Positions 11,801 to 19,259 of a stretch of DNA of 64,000 bases are shown here, one piece after another; the first letter of the stretch is position 1, and the number at the start of each line of letters is the position of its first letter. Origin of the DNA: CADEED01 sp035995425 (GTDB lineage Bacteria; Pseudomonadota; Gammaproteobacteria; Steroidobacterales; Steroidobacteraceae). The notes under the pieces are model-generated. The model did not search any database, was not told the DNA's origin, and saw only the letters and a program-made list of their open reading frames with translations. The stretch lies in the NCBI GenBank assembly GCA_035995425.1, contig DASYKM010000267.1, forward strand, positions 1-64,000, written 5' to 3'. The translations under genes and the position numbers were made by a program.

Positions 11801-14800
11801 ACCCAGGCAGACATAGACGACATCAACGCCGCCGACGACTTCGACGAAACCAGCGCGAACCCGACCAGCCACGTGACTTACAACGCGCTTGGCGATGCGG
11901 TGGTCAACCAGGATGTGGCGGGCAAGTACTCACACAAGGCCTATGATTCGCTCGGCCGTGTCGTCTACGAAGTCGACGCGATGAAGTTCGTGACCAGGTA
12001 CGGCTACGACGCATTCGGCAATGTGACGAGCGTCAAGCGCTTCGAGATCGCGATGGGCACCCCGGGCCTCATCGATTCCGCCGCCTGGTCCGTCGCCGAC
12101 ATCGAAGCACCGGGGCACCTCGCGGCCGGTCAGGATCGCACGATAACGAAGAGCTTCGATCGCCTCAATCGCGAGACCTTCGTTTATCAGCCGGCGACCG
12201 ACGTCTATCAACCCGGAGCGAACGCCGCGTCCGGGCAGCTCATTCATAACGCCGTCGGCAGCACGGCGTACAGCTACAACGCGTTCGGAGAAATGACGCG
12301 GCAGAGCCGGCTGCTCGATCCCGCAGGCGGTGGCACGTTTGCCGATACCTACTTCTTCTACGACCACCGCGGTCAGCGCGTCATGACCATCGATCCGATG
12401 GGATACGTGACGAAGAACGAATATGACGTGCGTGGAAACGTCACGCTCGCCCTCGAGTATTTTCAGAAGCTCACCACGAATCCCTCCACCTGGGATGCGA
12501 ACTCGGCGCCGGACGCGCCACCGGCGGGTTCCTACGACCACGATACGCGCTACGAATACGATCGGCTCGACCGGCTGGTGGCGCAGCGCATGCTCAACGT
12601 CGAGTACAACGCGTTCGACGGCACGAACCTGTCGACGAACATCGGCACACAGGAAACCACCTACGGCTACGACGCCGTGGGCAATCGCACGCGCGTCACG
12701 AACGTCAATGGCGGCACGAGCATGTCGACCTTCACGTACTACGACGTGCTCGGCCGCGTGAACGCGGTCGCCGAACCGGCGCGCGATGGGGACGGCACGA
12801 CCGCCGGTACGCAGACGCTCATTCCCTACGCGCTGATCCGGCACGATGTGTACGGAAATGTCGTCGAGCAGATCACTTACAAGCGCGGCGTTCAGTCGGC
12901 GAGCGTTGCGGGCGTGGTGCATTTCAACGACGGCCAGCCGAATCCCGTGCAGTCGAACCGCCTGCAGCTCGATCTGCACGGTCACGTCATCCGCACTCAG
13001 GACTCGAGCGGCGCGAACCGTTACAGCTCGTACACGATCCGCGGCGATGTAGCGAAGGAGTGGCAGCCGGTCCGCAACGCGGACGACATGCTGGAGACGC
13101 TGGTCACGTTCTTCGAGTACGACGATCTCGGCCGACAGGTTGCCGTCATCTCGCCGCAACGGCGGACCGATGGCGAAGTGCTGCCAACCCAGGCCTACAT
13201 CGCACAGCGCACGGCGTATTTCGCAACCGGTCCGAACTCGTACTGGATGTACGGTCCCAATCACATCGTCGCGACCTGGGAACCCACGATCGGCGTCGAC
13301 GACATCTTCGTTTTCGTCCAGTACTACGACACCGTTCAGGGCAGCTCGTTCGGCTCGCTGCTGCAGGACAAGGGCGCGTTCTATCACGACGGCCGCTCGA
13401 TCGCGGAATTCTTCTGGAACGATACCGACGGCAACGATCGCGGCAGTATCGATCACATCTATCGCGTCCAGGTCTTTGGCAAGGGCGCCAACAATTCGTA
13501 CAACGTGTTGCTGCGCGATTCGTTCGGCTCGGCCCCGCCGCCCGTGGCCGCCTACGAAGATCTCGTGTACTCGCAGGCGCAATACAACGCGTTCGGCGAG
13601 ATAACGCGCATGGGGGTGAGCTTCTCGCGCCAGTCCGACTTCAGCCTGCTGCAGGAGTACTACGTCTACGACAATGCCGGCCGTCTCGTTCGCACGAACT
13701 CCGGCGACGGTGTCGATCGCGTCAATCTCTACGACATCGGCGGTCGCATGACCGGCGAGGTCCGCAGCCAGGACCAGAGCCTGGCGAACGCCGATGCGAC
13801 GAGCGCGCTCGCCATTGCGCCGGATCAGCGCATGCTGACGGAGACGATCTACAACAAGATCGATCAGATCGAGACGCAGCGTCTGCCGTCATTCTTCCGC
13901 ACGGATGGCAACGATCCCGCCGCGAGCACGGTGTCCGGCGGTGCTTCGGTAGCGGGTCCGTTGAACCCGCTCGCGATCTACCGGCTCGAGACGCCGGATC
14001 CCGATCCGGTCTCGCCTAGCTACTATGTCGTCGATCCCCTCGCGACTGCCGCCCAGGGCGGCGGCTACTACATCAACGCGCAGGGCTACTACCAGCTCGA
14101 GTCGAACCATCAGATCGTCAACCGGCCGCGAATCTATTGGGCGCACACCTGGGATCGGACCGAGGAAGTGCTGTTCGAATATCAACCCTCCAGCAACCCG
14201 AACGCTCCCTGGCTGCAGCTCAGCGTGAATCCGATCTCGGCGGAGAACCTGGGCGTCGATGTGACCGGCCTCCCGCAGGGACAGCAGTTCAACTTCCGCA
14301 TCTCATACCGGCATCGCAGCGAGAACCAGATCTACGCGCTCACGACCGGCACCTTCCAGCTCGGCGCCGGCAATAGTGTCTCGGTGAGCACCAACGGCTC
14401 CGGAAATCCTTTGCCGGTTCCGGTCACGCCCTACACGACCCAGGTCAGCGATCGCTGGGGCAACGTGCTCGAGTCGAGCAACACGGCGCGCATCACCCTC
14501 CGGCACCGCTACAACGTGCTCAATCTGCGGGTTCAGACCGACATGCCGGAGGCGGCGATTCTCGATACGCGCAATGGCAACGTGAACACGGAGGTCGTGA
14601 CGCCGAGCACCTTCAACTACTACGACATCCAGGGGCGCGCGATCGGCTCGCGCGATGCCAACGACAATCTGACGATCGCCACGCTCAACGACGGTGGGCA
14701 GACCGTGGCGCTTCGTGCCGCCGATGGTGGCACGCAGCACTTCAAGTACGACGGCTTCGGCAATGTCACGCAGGTCAACGATGAGCTCAACTGGCGCACC

Positions 14801-17800
14801 CTCATGGAGTACGACAACGCGAATCGGTTGATTCTCGTGCAGCACGAGATCACGGCGAACGCCTTCACCTCGGTCGAGTACGGATACGATCAACGCGGGC
14901 GCCGCATCACGGAGACGAGCGGCGAATTGATGACGGGCTCGAGCGCCGAAGAGACGACGAAGTACTTCTACGATCTCAACGGCCACATCCAGCGCCGCGT
15001 GACGGCGATGGGTGCGGAATATTTCTACGACTACGATGCCGAAGGCCGCACGCTCGAGCAGAGCGGCGTCGGCGGTCTGATGACCTGGACGTACGATCAT
15101 TTCGGGCGCCTGCAAGAGCACACCAACCTGAACGGTGTGCACTTCTACACCAGCTACAACTCGGCCGGCCTCGCGACTCACCAGTGGAATACCAACAATC
15201 TCAGTACCAACGGCGGCGCGCAGAACATCTATTTCAACTATGACGACGCGGGGAACCTGACGCTGATCGACGATCAGGCCGTCTATCGCCGCTCTATCTA
15301 CGCGTACGACGATGCGGGGCGCCGTATCCGCGAGCGCACGGATATCGATGGCCTCATCCATCAGAACACCGGCATCGCCTATGACGCGCTCGGGCGCATC
15401 TCGACACTGTCGGACCTGCGCTACCACCTCGACTACACGTACGACGCACAAGGCAACCGCACGCACACGCTCGCGACGTACTTCGATCATGAGCAGGCGC
15501 AGCAGTCGCAGGATCTCTGGTACGAGTACGACGAGGTCAATCGCGTCACGCTGAGCCAGGGCAAGCGCGAAGGAAATTCGCTCACGATCAATGGGCCCAA
15601 TGCCGTGCGCATTCGCTACGACCTGAAGGGCCAGCGCATCGAAACGCGGCAGATCGGCCTCGGAAAGATCCAGCATCACAGCTATTTCAACGTGTATGAC
15701 CCGGGCAATGGTTCGGGTCCCATCTACGCGCCGGCATCCGAAGTGCGGGTGGTCGAAGGCGATTACTACGAGCGCTATTCCTACGACGGCGCCGGCCGGC
15801 TCATCGACACGCGACGTACCGGGGAGACGCTCGAGGAAGACGAGAACGGCAACGGCGTTGCAGTCGAGAACGCCGGCGATGAACTCATCAGCCACCGCAC
15901 GTATGACAACGCCAACCGGCAGATCCGCGATCAGCGCACGCTCATTGAAACGGCCCGAGTCATTTCGGAATACGATGATGACGGTCATCTGAAGCGGGAA
16001 ACCACGCGCGACGGCCTCACTGATACCGCCACCATCCGCTCGGACGTGAACCTCACGCTGAATGGAGCGGGATTGGTGACCAGCTACTCCGTGACCACGC
16101 CGACCTACACGAGCGTTTTCAGCAATCACTTCCTGGGAGGCGAAACCTGGCTGCAGACGACGCAGGATGTCACCACCACGTCCGGCAACGATCCGATCGT
16201 GCGCGGATCGGTGGTGCGCACCTACGATCAGAACTACGAGCTCAAGAGCATCACCGATACTCACGGTGGCGCGAAGAACCGCTATTTCGCGAACAACGCG
16301 GCCGGGCAGACGCTGACCGTCGTGCAGGGCAACTACTCGCAGGCGAGCATGCAGCACAGCGCATTCCAGATGGCGCTGTATGGCATCGGCAACAACGTGA
16401 AGGCCGAGCATTTCTTCTTCGCAAACGGCAACGCCATCGGCAGCTTCGGCCAGCTGCAGGACGAGAACAATCAGTTCAAGGCGAATTTCGACGCGAACTT
16501 CACGCCGATATCCTCGACCGGCCCTGCCACCCAGGCGGGCGAGGTCGTCACGCAGCAGGGCGACACACTGCGCGGCATTGCCGCGCGGGTGTATGGCGAC
16601 GGCAATCTCTGGTACTTGCTCGCGGAGGAGAACGGTTTCACCCAGCCGGACACAGCGCTTGCCGCCGGACTCATCGTCCGGTTGCCCAATCGCGTGGTGT
16701 CGATCGCGAACAATGCGTCGACATTCAAGCCGTTCAATCCGGCCGATGCGATGGGCGACGTCTCCGCGACGCAGGTGTACACACCCGAGGCGAAACGCTG
16801 CAACACGTTCGCGATCTTCCTGATCATGGTCGTGGTGATGGTCGTGACGATCATCACGTTCGGGGCACTGGCGCCGGCTGCGTCAGCGCCGGCCTCCGGC
16901 GGAACGGACGCTTTGGCTGAGGCCGCCGCGCAAGCGGCCGCGGCGCCCGCCGGTACTGCGGGTGCGTCAGTGGCTGCGGCTGAGACGGCGGCAGTGACCA
17001 CCGCATCTACCACGACCGCCAGCCTCACCGCGGCGGAAGTCGGGCAAACTTTGTTTGCGGGTGCGGTATCGGGCGCCGCCGGAAATGCGGCCGGCCAGCT
17101 CACTGGCATGGCGCTCGATGTGCAGGACCAGTTTGATTGGAAGGGCGTCGCACAGGCGGGCTTGAGCGGCCTGATATCCGCCGGCGTCGGCATGGCGGTG
17201 AAGATCGGGCCGATCGGCAAGTTCGCCGAAAGTCATCCCATGTTGTATCAGGCGGCTTCGGCCGCGGTTGGCAGCATCGCGACGCAGGGTCTCAGCGTCA
17301 TGCTCGGACTGCAGGAGAAATTCAGCTGGAGCTCGGTGGCGCAGGCTGCGGTGTCGGCGCCGATCGCGCGATATGTCGGCAAAGAAGTCAGTGAAATCTT
17401 TGGCGGTTCGGACATTGCCCGAGACGTAGCGGCAGGCATCACCAGCGCTGGCGTCCAGGCCGCGCTGGGCGGCAAGTTCGACGCCGTCCAGGTGGCTTCT
17501 GACATATTCGGAACGCTCATCGGAAATTCTCTCGTGGACCGGGTCAACGGTGCGCCCGTGGCGCAAGGAAATAAGCCACTGGCGCCCGAACAAGAGACCG
17601 CTACCCCATCGGCGTCAGGAGCCGCAAGCATCACCGCCGACGCGGCAGCTGCGCTACCGCTTCAGCAGCAATCGGAGGCAAGCGCGCAGTACGTTGGCGA
17701 ACAGCCGGCAGTCGGCAACGCAGCGGGTGACTCCACAAGCGCTACAGAATCCACCGACGACATGGAAGAGATTGTGGTCACCGGGATAGTGCCAAAGCTT

Positions 17801-18907
17801 ACGGAAGACGATCTGTGGCGCATCATGGATGGCATATGGAGCGCTCCGCGGCGTGAGCTGATGTCCGGCGTGCGTTACTTCGATCGCGACGCAATCAGAT
17901 ACGCGAACAGTTCTTCTGGGGGGCAAGACACCAGCTCGTGGTGGAAAATTCTTTTTGGTAAACCGCTCACGACCGCGGAATTTGCCGAGCAGGAAAATCT
18001 GCGGGGTATTTTGAAAAACGGCGAGGCGGTGAATCCCGGCGATGCGCAGTTCATGGCAGTCTTCCAGCCTGGCACGAGCCGAGAAGCGAAGTTGGCAGAA
18101 TCCCTGAGAGCGTCCGGTTCCTATTTCGACCCGGCGACCGGAGCAAACTTACTCAAGCAAATCAATTCGGGTTCGAACGTGATCGATCTGACCCTCGCAC
18201 GCGCGCAGTCCGAGGAATATCTGAACTGGCAAATCGACTACAACGAATTGTGGGAGGAGTCTGTCCTGGCGACTGATCCCGCATTCCTCGATTCGCCCGG
18301 CCCAGGTTTCCGCAGGCGCATAGATCAACTGATCGAGTCGGACCCTCTTCTCCCACCGTTCGAGCTGCCGTTGACGGAACCCGGCGTCATGCGGGAAACG
18401 TGGCGCGCGGTCAACTTGTCGCAGGTGCTCGGCGGCGCAACCGACCTGCTGGCCGCGGGTCCGTTGCTGTTCGCCCGCCTTGCTGCGAATCGTGGCGGAA
18501 TCCCCTTCGGATTTGCCACCGCCGATGAATTCGCGAAATTCGGCACTAGCCTGAATCGCGGACTGGATTCCGCCGGTTTTAAGGACGTGCAGGCGATCAT
18601 GCAAGGCAGTGCGGTCACCGGACGGAGCTACAAAACCGGTATACCATTCGACGTCGGCAGGGTGAGCGACTTTGATGTTGCGCTGACGAGCAACGGACTA
18701 TTTCAAGCTGCGAAAGATGCCGGCATTCCGCTGCGGACCCAGGGAACCCGCACCGGCCCGTTGACGGCCAGGGATCTCACCTTGTTAGGGCTGCGCAACC
18801 TGCAGCGCGAAGTGAGCAAACAGGCCGGCAGGCCGGTCAAGTTCATGATATTCAACTCCGCAGAAGGTGCGCTTCGCAAGGCGCCGAGCATTGTGATACC
18901 TCGATAG
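2837..18907 (+). CDS. Giant YD-repeat (RHS) polymorphic toxin, nucleotidyltransferase tip
   Basis: A 5356-residue open frame (roughly 0.6 MDa) without a classical signal peptide. In order:
- conserved N-terminal module (SGSGLGLF, VNTTTGNL, VRTYNSQG) to about residue 330;
- WSA/AWVQSDGT beta-propeller-like repeats, about 350-1245, interrupted by a LysM-like unit (about 775-829);
- two more LysM-like units, about 1246-1357;
- dozens of YD repeats (YDxxGR), about 1370-4555, interrupted by one beta-module near 3778-3846;
- another LysM, about 4568-4622;
- a hydrophobic helix at 4658-4677;
- an Ala/Gly-rich stretch to about 4905;
- the junction motif EEIVVTG at 4977-4983;
- a tip domain with nucleotidyltransferase signatures at the C-terminus.
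YD repeats form a shell that encloses the toxin in Tc and Rhs proteins. The usual Rhs DPxGL end motif is absent. It is paralogous to the gene at 43798. Confidence 0.9.
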   Translation: MVAVVSGSGLGLFNTSRSVIGAGDSQDDPKVGRGRDGVFVNTTTGNLVVQSLDENLVGLGVDLAIVRTYNSQGHLDDDNGDNWRLGVHERLFGWAGTLNTVGSTVRKVYGDGAEIEFGYDAARARYVTTDGADQHDSLSYDAATSQWTWSDETGNLKENYDVTGRLLNTRDNIGNLITYIYSGQRLVQVTDGSGQQTYLDYDVAGNLTQIRVVSSGQTQILTRYSYDGSNRLQTVTVDLSPQDQSVADNNTYTTTYTYESSSRRIHSISQKDGSSVSFTYQLIDGEYRVHTFTDAENRTTTVDYSEGAAGAQSVSLPADSAQLSTTAPQLALTNYPLIPGALTTPPAAGWAGAAVRETSTTATDDPKIAFDAAGNGMLIRRTGNNIQAQRYTRATNSWSAEVTLDTRTNTTYAPSLSVDFATGNTVAAWVQSDGTANSVYAARFDVATGTWSAPTLIDVAPAGSTFAANNTTGTLVTAMSGARAAVAWLHNQATSGSNYNLYVARFDGTAWVAPALVESQSATAAQASLAIDGDGNIAVAFQQSDGTAASIYVNRFNATTASWSGAALRETSSTATNDPRIELDASGNGILIWRTGNNVQAQRYTRATNTWSADVTLDNRTTTTSAPALAVDPSGNAVAAWVQSDGTANSVYAARFNISTGTWSTPVLIDVAPAGSTFPANTATNSLVVTMRGTNAAIAWQHSQATSGSVYDMYVARFDGTTWQAPALVENQTANAAQPSIGIDAMGNVSVAFQQTDGGVNSVFVNRYSPGGTPYFTVRSGDTWQSIAALVYGIDSPAAGQALSAQMPGQSLALNSVLTNFPANIGLPTNYPLNTGAMTTPPLGIGTAQPVNLWNSHWIKSDALGNTFLLRIGSDDRFYLQRYDARTDRWSADVRIDGYTGSQIFSLQSPNLSVDADGNALVTWVQRDLTVTTTFTVFARTYSVATNTWSTPTALRSFANATIGGAVGYIMGDKAVVAFNSNGSYSGSAPTDIFVARWQGGAWQSAELVTSLSLAGNLGNVGLDGDGDIQVITRSNAATTYTVRDGATGQWSLAELVDDSNSQINFDFQGNAIALVDQSFSSTPISLRRYDATTNTWGERVTFPITGNTSPFLANALSSDAAGNAVVAWYERNVNGSSPGAIKYSRYDIATNAWSAVQTVASVPATASVPWVKAAISGNTVYVGWLDGTADRRFIGTMGALTDISVVGSSASTMATLDRAGNALLVSRDANFAANARRYYTSAAPYYTIPAGATWQTISQALYGSTVVADELQAAMGNPPLTAGTRLAMFPPALNDITMVAAAPHVIVRAGESWANIAERVYGTHDANAVAALRTYAGNVPLIVGAHVNVPANLQYLPVGTPTGSIYRSVNVVDSLGRTTTYSTDSRGRLVSVMRPAVDGFALQTTYSYDADGNVISITEDAAGIPRTTSFQYDSRGNLRISRDSLGDTVVRTYTQNNQISTETRYTTADPDGTGPALPGTPQTTRYIYDTANRLGYTISAEGRVTQYDYYTGNESKVAKITEITGRRYTDTDYRYGILGGWAGFSVLNPLNEVTRFYYDFRGNLTKTSRAAILDTVSELVAPRSDTTYTYDQRGRLIETVEARGVATTGNGVDYRNTYQYDGLGRLLATVEWLAPPAVGSSVETTRTTINQYDDLNRRTSTTLANGLVTTSVYNRAGELISVLNGTAPNGSTLGTTTYVYDGAGQLRISTDPSGVRQFFFYDAAGRNAARVDADGTVTESVYDARDKLVESITYAVRLSGTRLASLVDGAGNPTAVSLAVVRDEADGLPSEDRVTRQVFDSAGRLVFQIEQIDSVTRYNGSGQVIGYDPVGAVTRFIYDGAGQVVETVRFQNTVAIPRTYTLSPELLSDSGSAYYVAPHGDDRHSRNFYDNDGLLIASLDGDGYLSEAEYDGGDRVIRRTTFANQADVSVRASGSLAAIKASIGVDNEIVLDTERDASEYYFYDGQGRRNGVLDAEGYFTETVYDLAGHPLQVVRYSAQIAYGAAADTFAEARALAFGSPSHATTYEYDGAGRLKRETNYESTATTYEYDLVDNQLSVTSAAGTGEARTLAARYDLLGRTIQELSGEGSEALIGVTNPTTIEEIWSQYGVRYAYDAAGRRVSATVKPNGVEAKTYFYYDKDGRLQFELDALGRVKENVYDAFGQLTRRIDYYRAVTISNPQGGFADDTLAGNLRAGAVATLDAVANFQYNARGQVRATSTAESATTTAEYNTFGEVRSQTEGNGFAATTLTYDHRGFVDLKQRAGVTLEDRKYDAFGRLCTLVDALGNTSSVEYDRLGRTIATVEPGSMRRTTGYDPFSRVTSTADALQNLTSYSYDDANRRLTVETAEHVITITDHYRSGQTFRVTAAGNVSEFEYDDDGRLTYVSDSLGFVEEHGYDTSGRETSVKNARGIVTTFGYDAVDRRVTQTVDPGGLNLITTYTYDPNARHLDVLEPGSRLTRTEFDRDGRVVAVTRDPNGADASRTEYAYDGANHQTLVTEAANTLKPRRTQYLYDDRGRRREQIVDPTEFGGGAALNLRTLFKYDDNDNLTRRIEGAQLPVAEQRSTWYVYDAHNRVFQTIDALGGVTELTYDAEDRVVATRRYATSVNAGALGDVAGAVNPGATTNDRVSRSLFDRDGRERYSLDALGGVTERTFDDAGRVVQSRMYHVPLSDPAAATLGNIAGLLTAAGNSAAPHADDHMTWVAYDARGHAKYTVDGLGGVTKNVYDAGGNIIATIRYAVQRDVGAPMTRAALDDWADDNGIFDNGSNRTTRFWYDSLGRQRFTFDAEGYLTQTIYDDVAHEETTLAYERPPDSDPNQPFDSTATLVILGGVATSIANAVLDRKVRKSFDLLGRVHIVTDAENRTEVFTYDGLGNKLTYQNVSGDVWNYVYDNNGRLTEEITPQVLSYNVYDLGDGNLISTPTTARLVTKITYDAFGDVHTRREGVLRENGQPDNEFLSRLTTYVYDALGRQVSTIHPSMMVYNGTQADIDDINAADDFDETSANPTSHVTYNALGDAVVNQDVAGKYSHKAYDSLGRVVYEVDAMKFVTRYGYDAFGNVTSVKRFEIAMGTPGLIDSAAWSVADIEAPGHLAAGQDRTITKSFDRLNRETFVYQPATDVYQPGANAASGQLIHNAVGSTAYSYNAFGEMTRQSRLLDPAGGGTFADTYFFYDHRGQRVMTIDPMGYVTKNEYDVRGNVTLALEYFQKLTTNPSTWDANSAPDAPPAGSYDHDTRYEYDRLDRLVAQRMLNVEYNAFDGTNLSTNIGTQETTYGYDAVGNRTRVTNVNGGTSMSTFTYYDVLGRVNAVAEPARDGDGTTAGTQTLIPYALIRHDVYGNVVEQITYKRGVQSASVAGVVHFNDGQPNPVQSNRLQLDLHGHVIRTQDSSGANRYSSYTIRGDVAKEWQPVRNADDMLETLVTFFEYDDLGRQVAVISPQRRTDGEVLPTQAYIAQRTAYFATGPNSYWMYGPNHIVATWEPTIGVDDIFVFVQYYDTVQGSSFGSLLQDKGAFYHDGRSIAEFFWNDTDGNDRGSIDHIYRVQVFGKGANNSYNVLLRDSFGSAPPPVAAYEDLVYSQAQYNAFGEITRMGVSFSRQSDFSLLQEYYVYDNAGRLVRTNSGDGVDRVNLYDIGGRMTGEVRSQDQSLANADATSALAIAPDQRMLTETIYNKIDQIETQRLPSFFRTDGNDPAASTVSGGASVAGPLNPLAIYRLETPDPDPVSPSYYVVDPLATAAQGGGYYINAQGYYQLESNHQIVNRPRIYWAHTWDRTEEVLFEYQPSSNPNAPWLQLSVNPISAENLGVDVTGLPQGQQFNFRISYRHRSENQIYALTTGTFQLGAGNSVSVSTNGSGNPLPVPVTPYTTQVSDRWGNVLESSNTARITLRHRYNVLNLRVQTDMPEAAILDTRNGNVNTEVVTPSTFNYYDIQGRAIGSRDANDNLTIATLNDGGQTVALRAADGGTQHFKYDGFGNVTQVNDELNWRTLMEYDNANRLILVQHEITANAFTSVEYGYDQRGRRITETSGELMTGSSAEETTKYFYDLNGHIQRRVTAMGAEYFYDYDAEGRTLEQSGVGGLMTWTYDHFGRLQEHTNLNGVHFYTSYNSAGLATHQWNTNNLSTNGGAQNIYFNYDDAGNLTLIDDQAVYRRSIYAYDDAGRRIRERTDIDGLIHQNTGIAYDALGRISTLSDLRYHLDYTYDAQGNRTHTLATYFDHEQAQQSQDLWYEYDEVNRVTLSQGKREGNSLTINGPNAVRIRYDLKGQRIETRQIGLGKIQHHSYFNVYDPGNGSGPIYAPASEVRVVEGDYYERYSYDGAGRLIDTRRTGETLEEDENGNGVAVENAGDELISHRTYDNANRQIRDQRTLIETARVISEYDDDGHLKRETTRDGLTDTATIRSDVNLTLNGAGLVTSYSVTTPTYTSVFSNHFLGGETWLQTTQDVTTTSGNDPIVRGSVVRTYDQNYELKSITDTHGGAKNRYFANNAAGQTLTVVQGNYSQASMQHSAFQMALYGIGNNVKAEHFFFANGNAIGSFGQLQDENNQFKANFDANFTPISSTGPATQAGEVVTQQGDTLRGIAARVYGDGNLWYLLAEENGFTQPDTALAAGLIVRLPNRVVSIANNASTFKPFNPADAMGDVSATQVYTPEAKRCNTFAIFLIMVVVMVVTIITFGALAPAASAPASGGTDALAEAAAQAAAAPAGTAGASVAAAETAAVTTASTTTASLTAAEVGQTLFAGAVSGAAGNAAGQLTGMALDVQDQFDWKGVAQAGLSGLISAGVGMAVKIGPIGKFAESHPMLYQAASAAVGSIATQGLSVMLGLQEKFSWSSVAQAAVSAPIARYVGKEVSEIFGGSDIARDVAAGITSAGVQAALGGKFDAVQVASDIFGTLIGNSLVDRVNGAPVAQGNKPLAPEQETATPSASGAASITADAAAALPLQQQSEASAQYVGEQPAVGNAAGDSTSATESTDDMEEIVVTGIVPKLTEDDLWRIMDGIWSAPRRELMSGVRYFDRDAIRYANSSSGGQDTSSWWKILFGKPLTTAEFAEQENLRGILKNGEAVNPGDAQFMAVFQPGTSREAKLAESLRASGSYFDPATGANLLKQINSGSNVIDLTLARAQSEEYLNWQIDYNELWEESVLATDPAFLDSPGPGFRRRIDQLIESDPLLPPFELPLTEPGVMRETWRAVNLSQVLGGATDLLAAGPLLFARLAANRGGIPFGFATADEFAKFGTSLNRGLDSAGFKDVQAIMQGSAVTGRSYKTGIPFDVGRVSDFDVALTSNGLFQAAKDAGIPLRTQGTRTGPLTARDLTLLGLRNLQREVSKQAGRPVKFMIFNSAEGALRKAPSIVIPR
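3890..5167 (+). repeat. Tandem 639-bp duplication of propeller-like segment inside the giant gene
   Basis: Two consecutive segments encode the same order of motifs: RETS(T/S)TATxDP, YTRATNxWSA, AAWVQSDGTANSVYAARF, LIDVAPAGSTF, YVARFDGTxW, VAFQQxDG. Matching RET codons start at 3902 and 4541, giving a period of 639 bases (213 residues). The copies are still similar at the DNA level, which suggests a fairly recent duplication. Such repeats probably build one large or two linked beta-propellers. Confidence 0.8.
18470..18904 (+). other. C-terminal nucleotidyltransferase-like toxin tip domain
   Basis: The last 140 or so residues of the giant protein contain GSAVTG (residues 5257-5262) followed by SDFDVAL (5277-5283). 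This is the G-S-x(n)-D-x-D pattern of the nucleotidyltransferase superfamily, in which the two aspartates bind metal and nucleotide. Nucleotidyltransferase-fold tips are known among polymorphic toxins and would act by transferring a nucleotide to RNA or protein in the target. The third acidic residue and the target are not identifiable by eye. A small gene follows 9 bases downstream, as expected for immunity. Confidence 0.6.
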
Positions 18908-18916
18908 GAATTCCAA

Positions 18917-19240
18917 ATGGCCGTCTTTGATTTGTATGGCTCAACGATTGGGGATTTGGTCACTTTGCGGGCCGCGTTGGAGCCTTGCCTGCGGATCGCA
19001 TTTGAGGAGCGCGAAGGCGGGTACGAAGGAGGACTGTATTTCGTCGCGGGAGACGAGGATGCGGAGCACTTTGTCCTCAAGATCAATCGCGATCCTTTCG
19101 ATGGTGAGGCATCCGAGCCCGCGTTTCCTGAAAGCAGAGTGTTGTTCTATGTGAACGACACGACGCATTCTGAAGAAATCGCGATGGAAGTTCTTGGCTT
19201 GAATGGCTTGTTCGTGCTTCTGAGGCACGAGGATCTCTAA
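18917..19240 (+). CDS. Putative cognate immunity protein for the nucleotidyltransferase tip
   Basis: A 107-residue acidic, soluble protein with no signal peptide. It starts at an ATG 9 bases after the stop of the giant toxin gene, preceded by an AGGA ribosome-binding site. Its position (immediately 3' of a polymorphic toxin tip), small size and acidity (EERE, GDEDAEH, HEDL) are the usual features of immunity proteins. I do not recognise the family. No catalytic motif is visible. The expected role is to bind and block the nucleotidyltransferase tip in the producing cell. Base composition looks less GC-rich than the flagellar block, in line with exchange of toxin/immunity pairs. Confidence 0.6.
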   Translation: MAVFDLYGSTIGDLVTLRAALEPCLRIAFEEREGGYEGGLYFVAGDEDAEHFVLKINRDPFDGEASEPAFPESRVLFYVNDTTHSEEIAMEVLGLNGLFVLLRHEDL

Positions 19241-19259
19241 AGAGCGAGGCGAGGAACTC

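Noticed and set aside
7976..11872. A 1298-codon open frame on the minus strand inside the first giant gene, with similar long antisense frames in the second.
   Set aside because: The YD-repeat protein on the plus strand has clear family structure. The antisense frame is Arg/Val/His-rich low-information sequence that follows from high-GC codon bias.
6940..16500. Regular repeats as a CRISPR or satellite array.
   Set aside because: The repetition is at the protein level (YD repeats of variable length), not as identical DNA repeats with uniform spacers.
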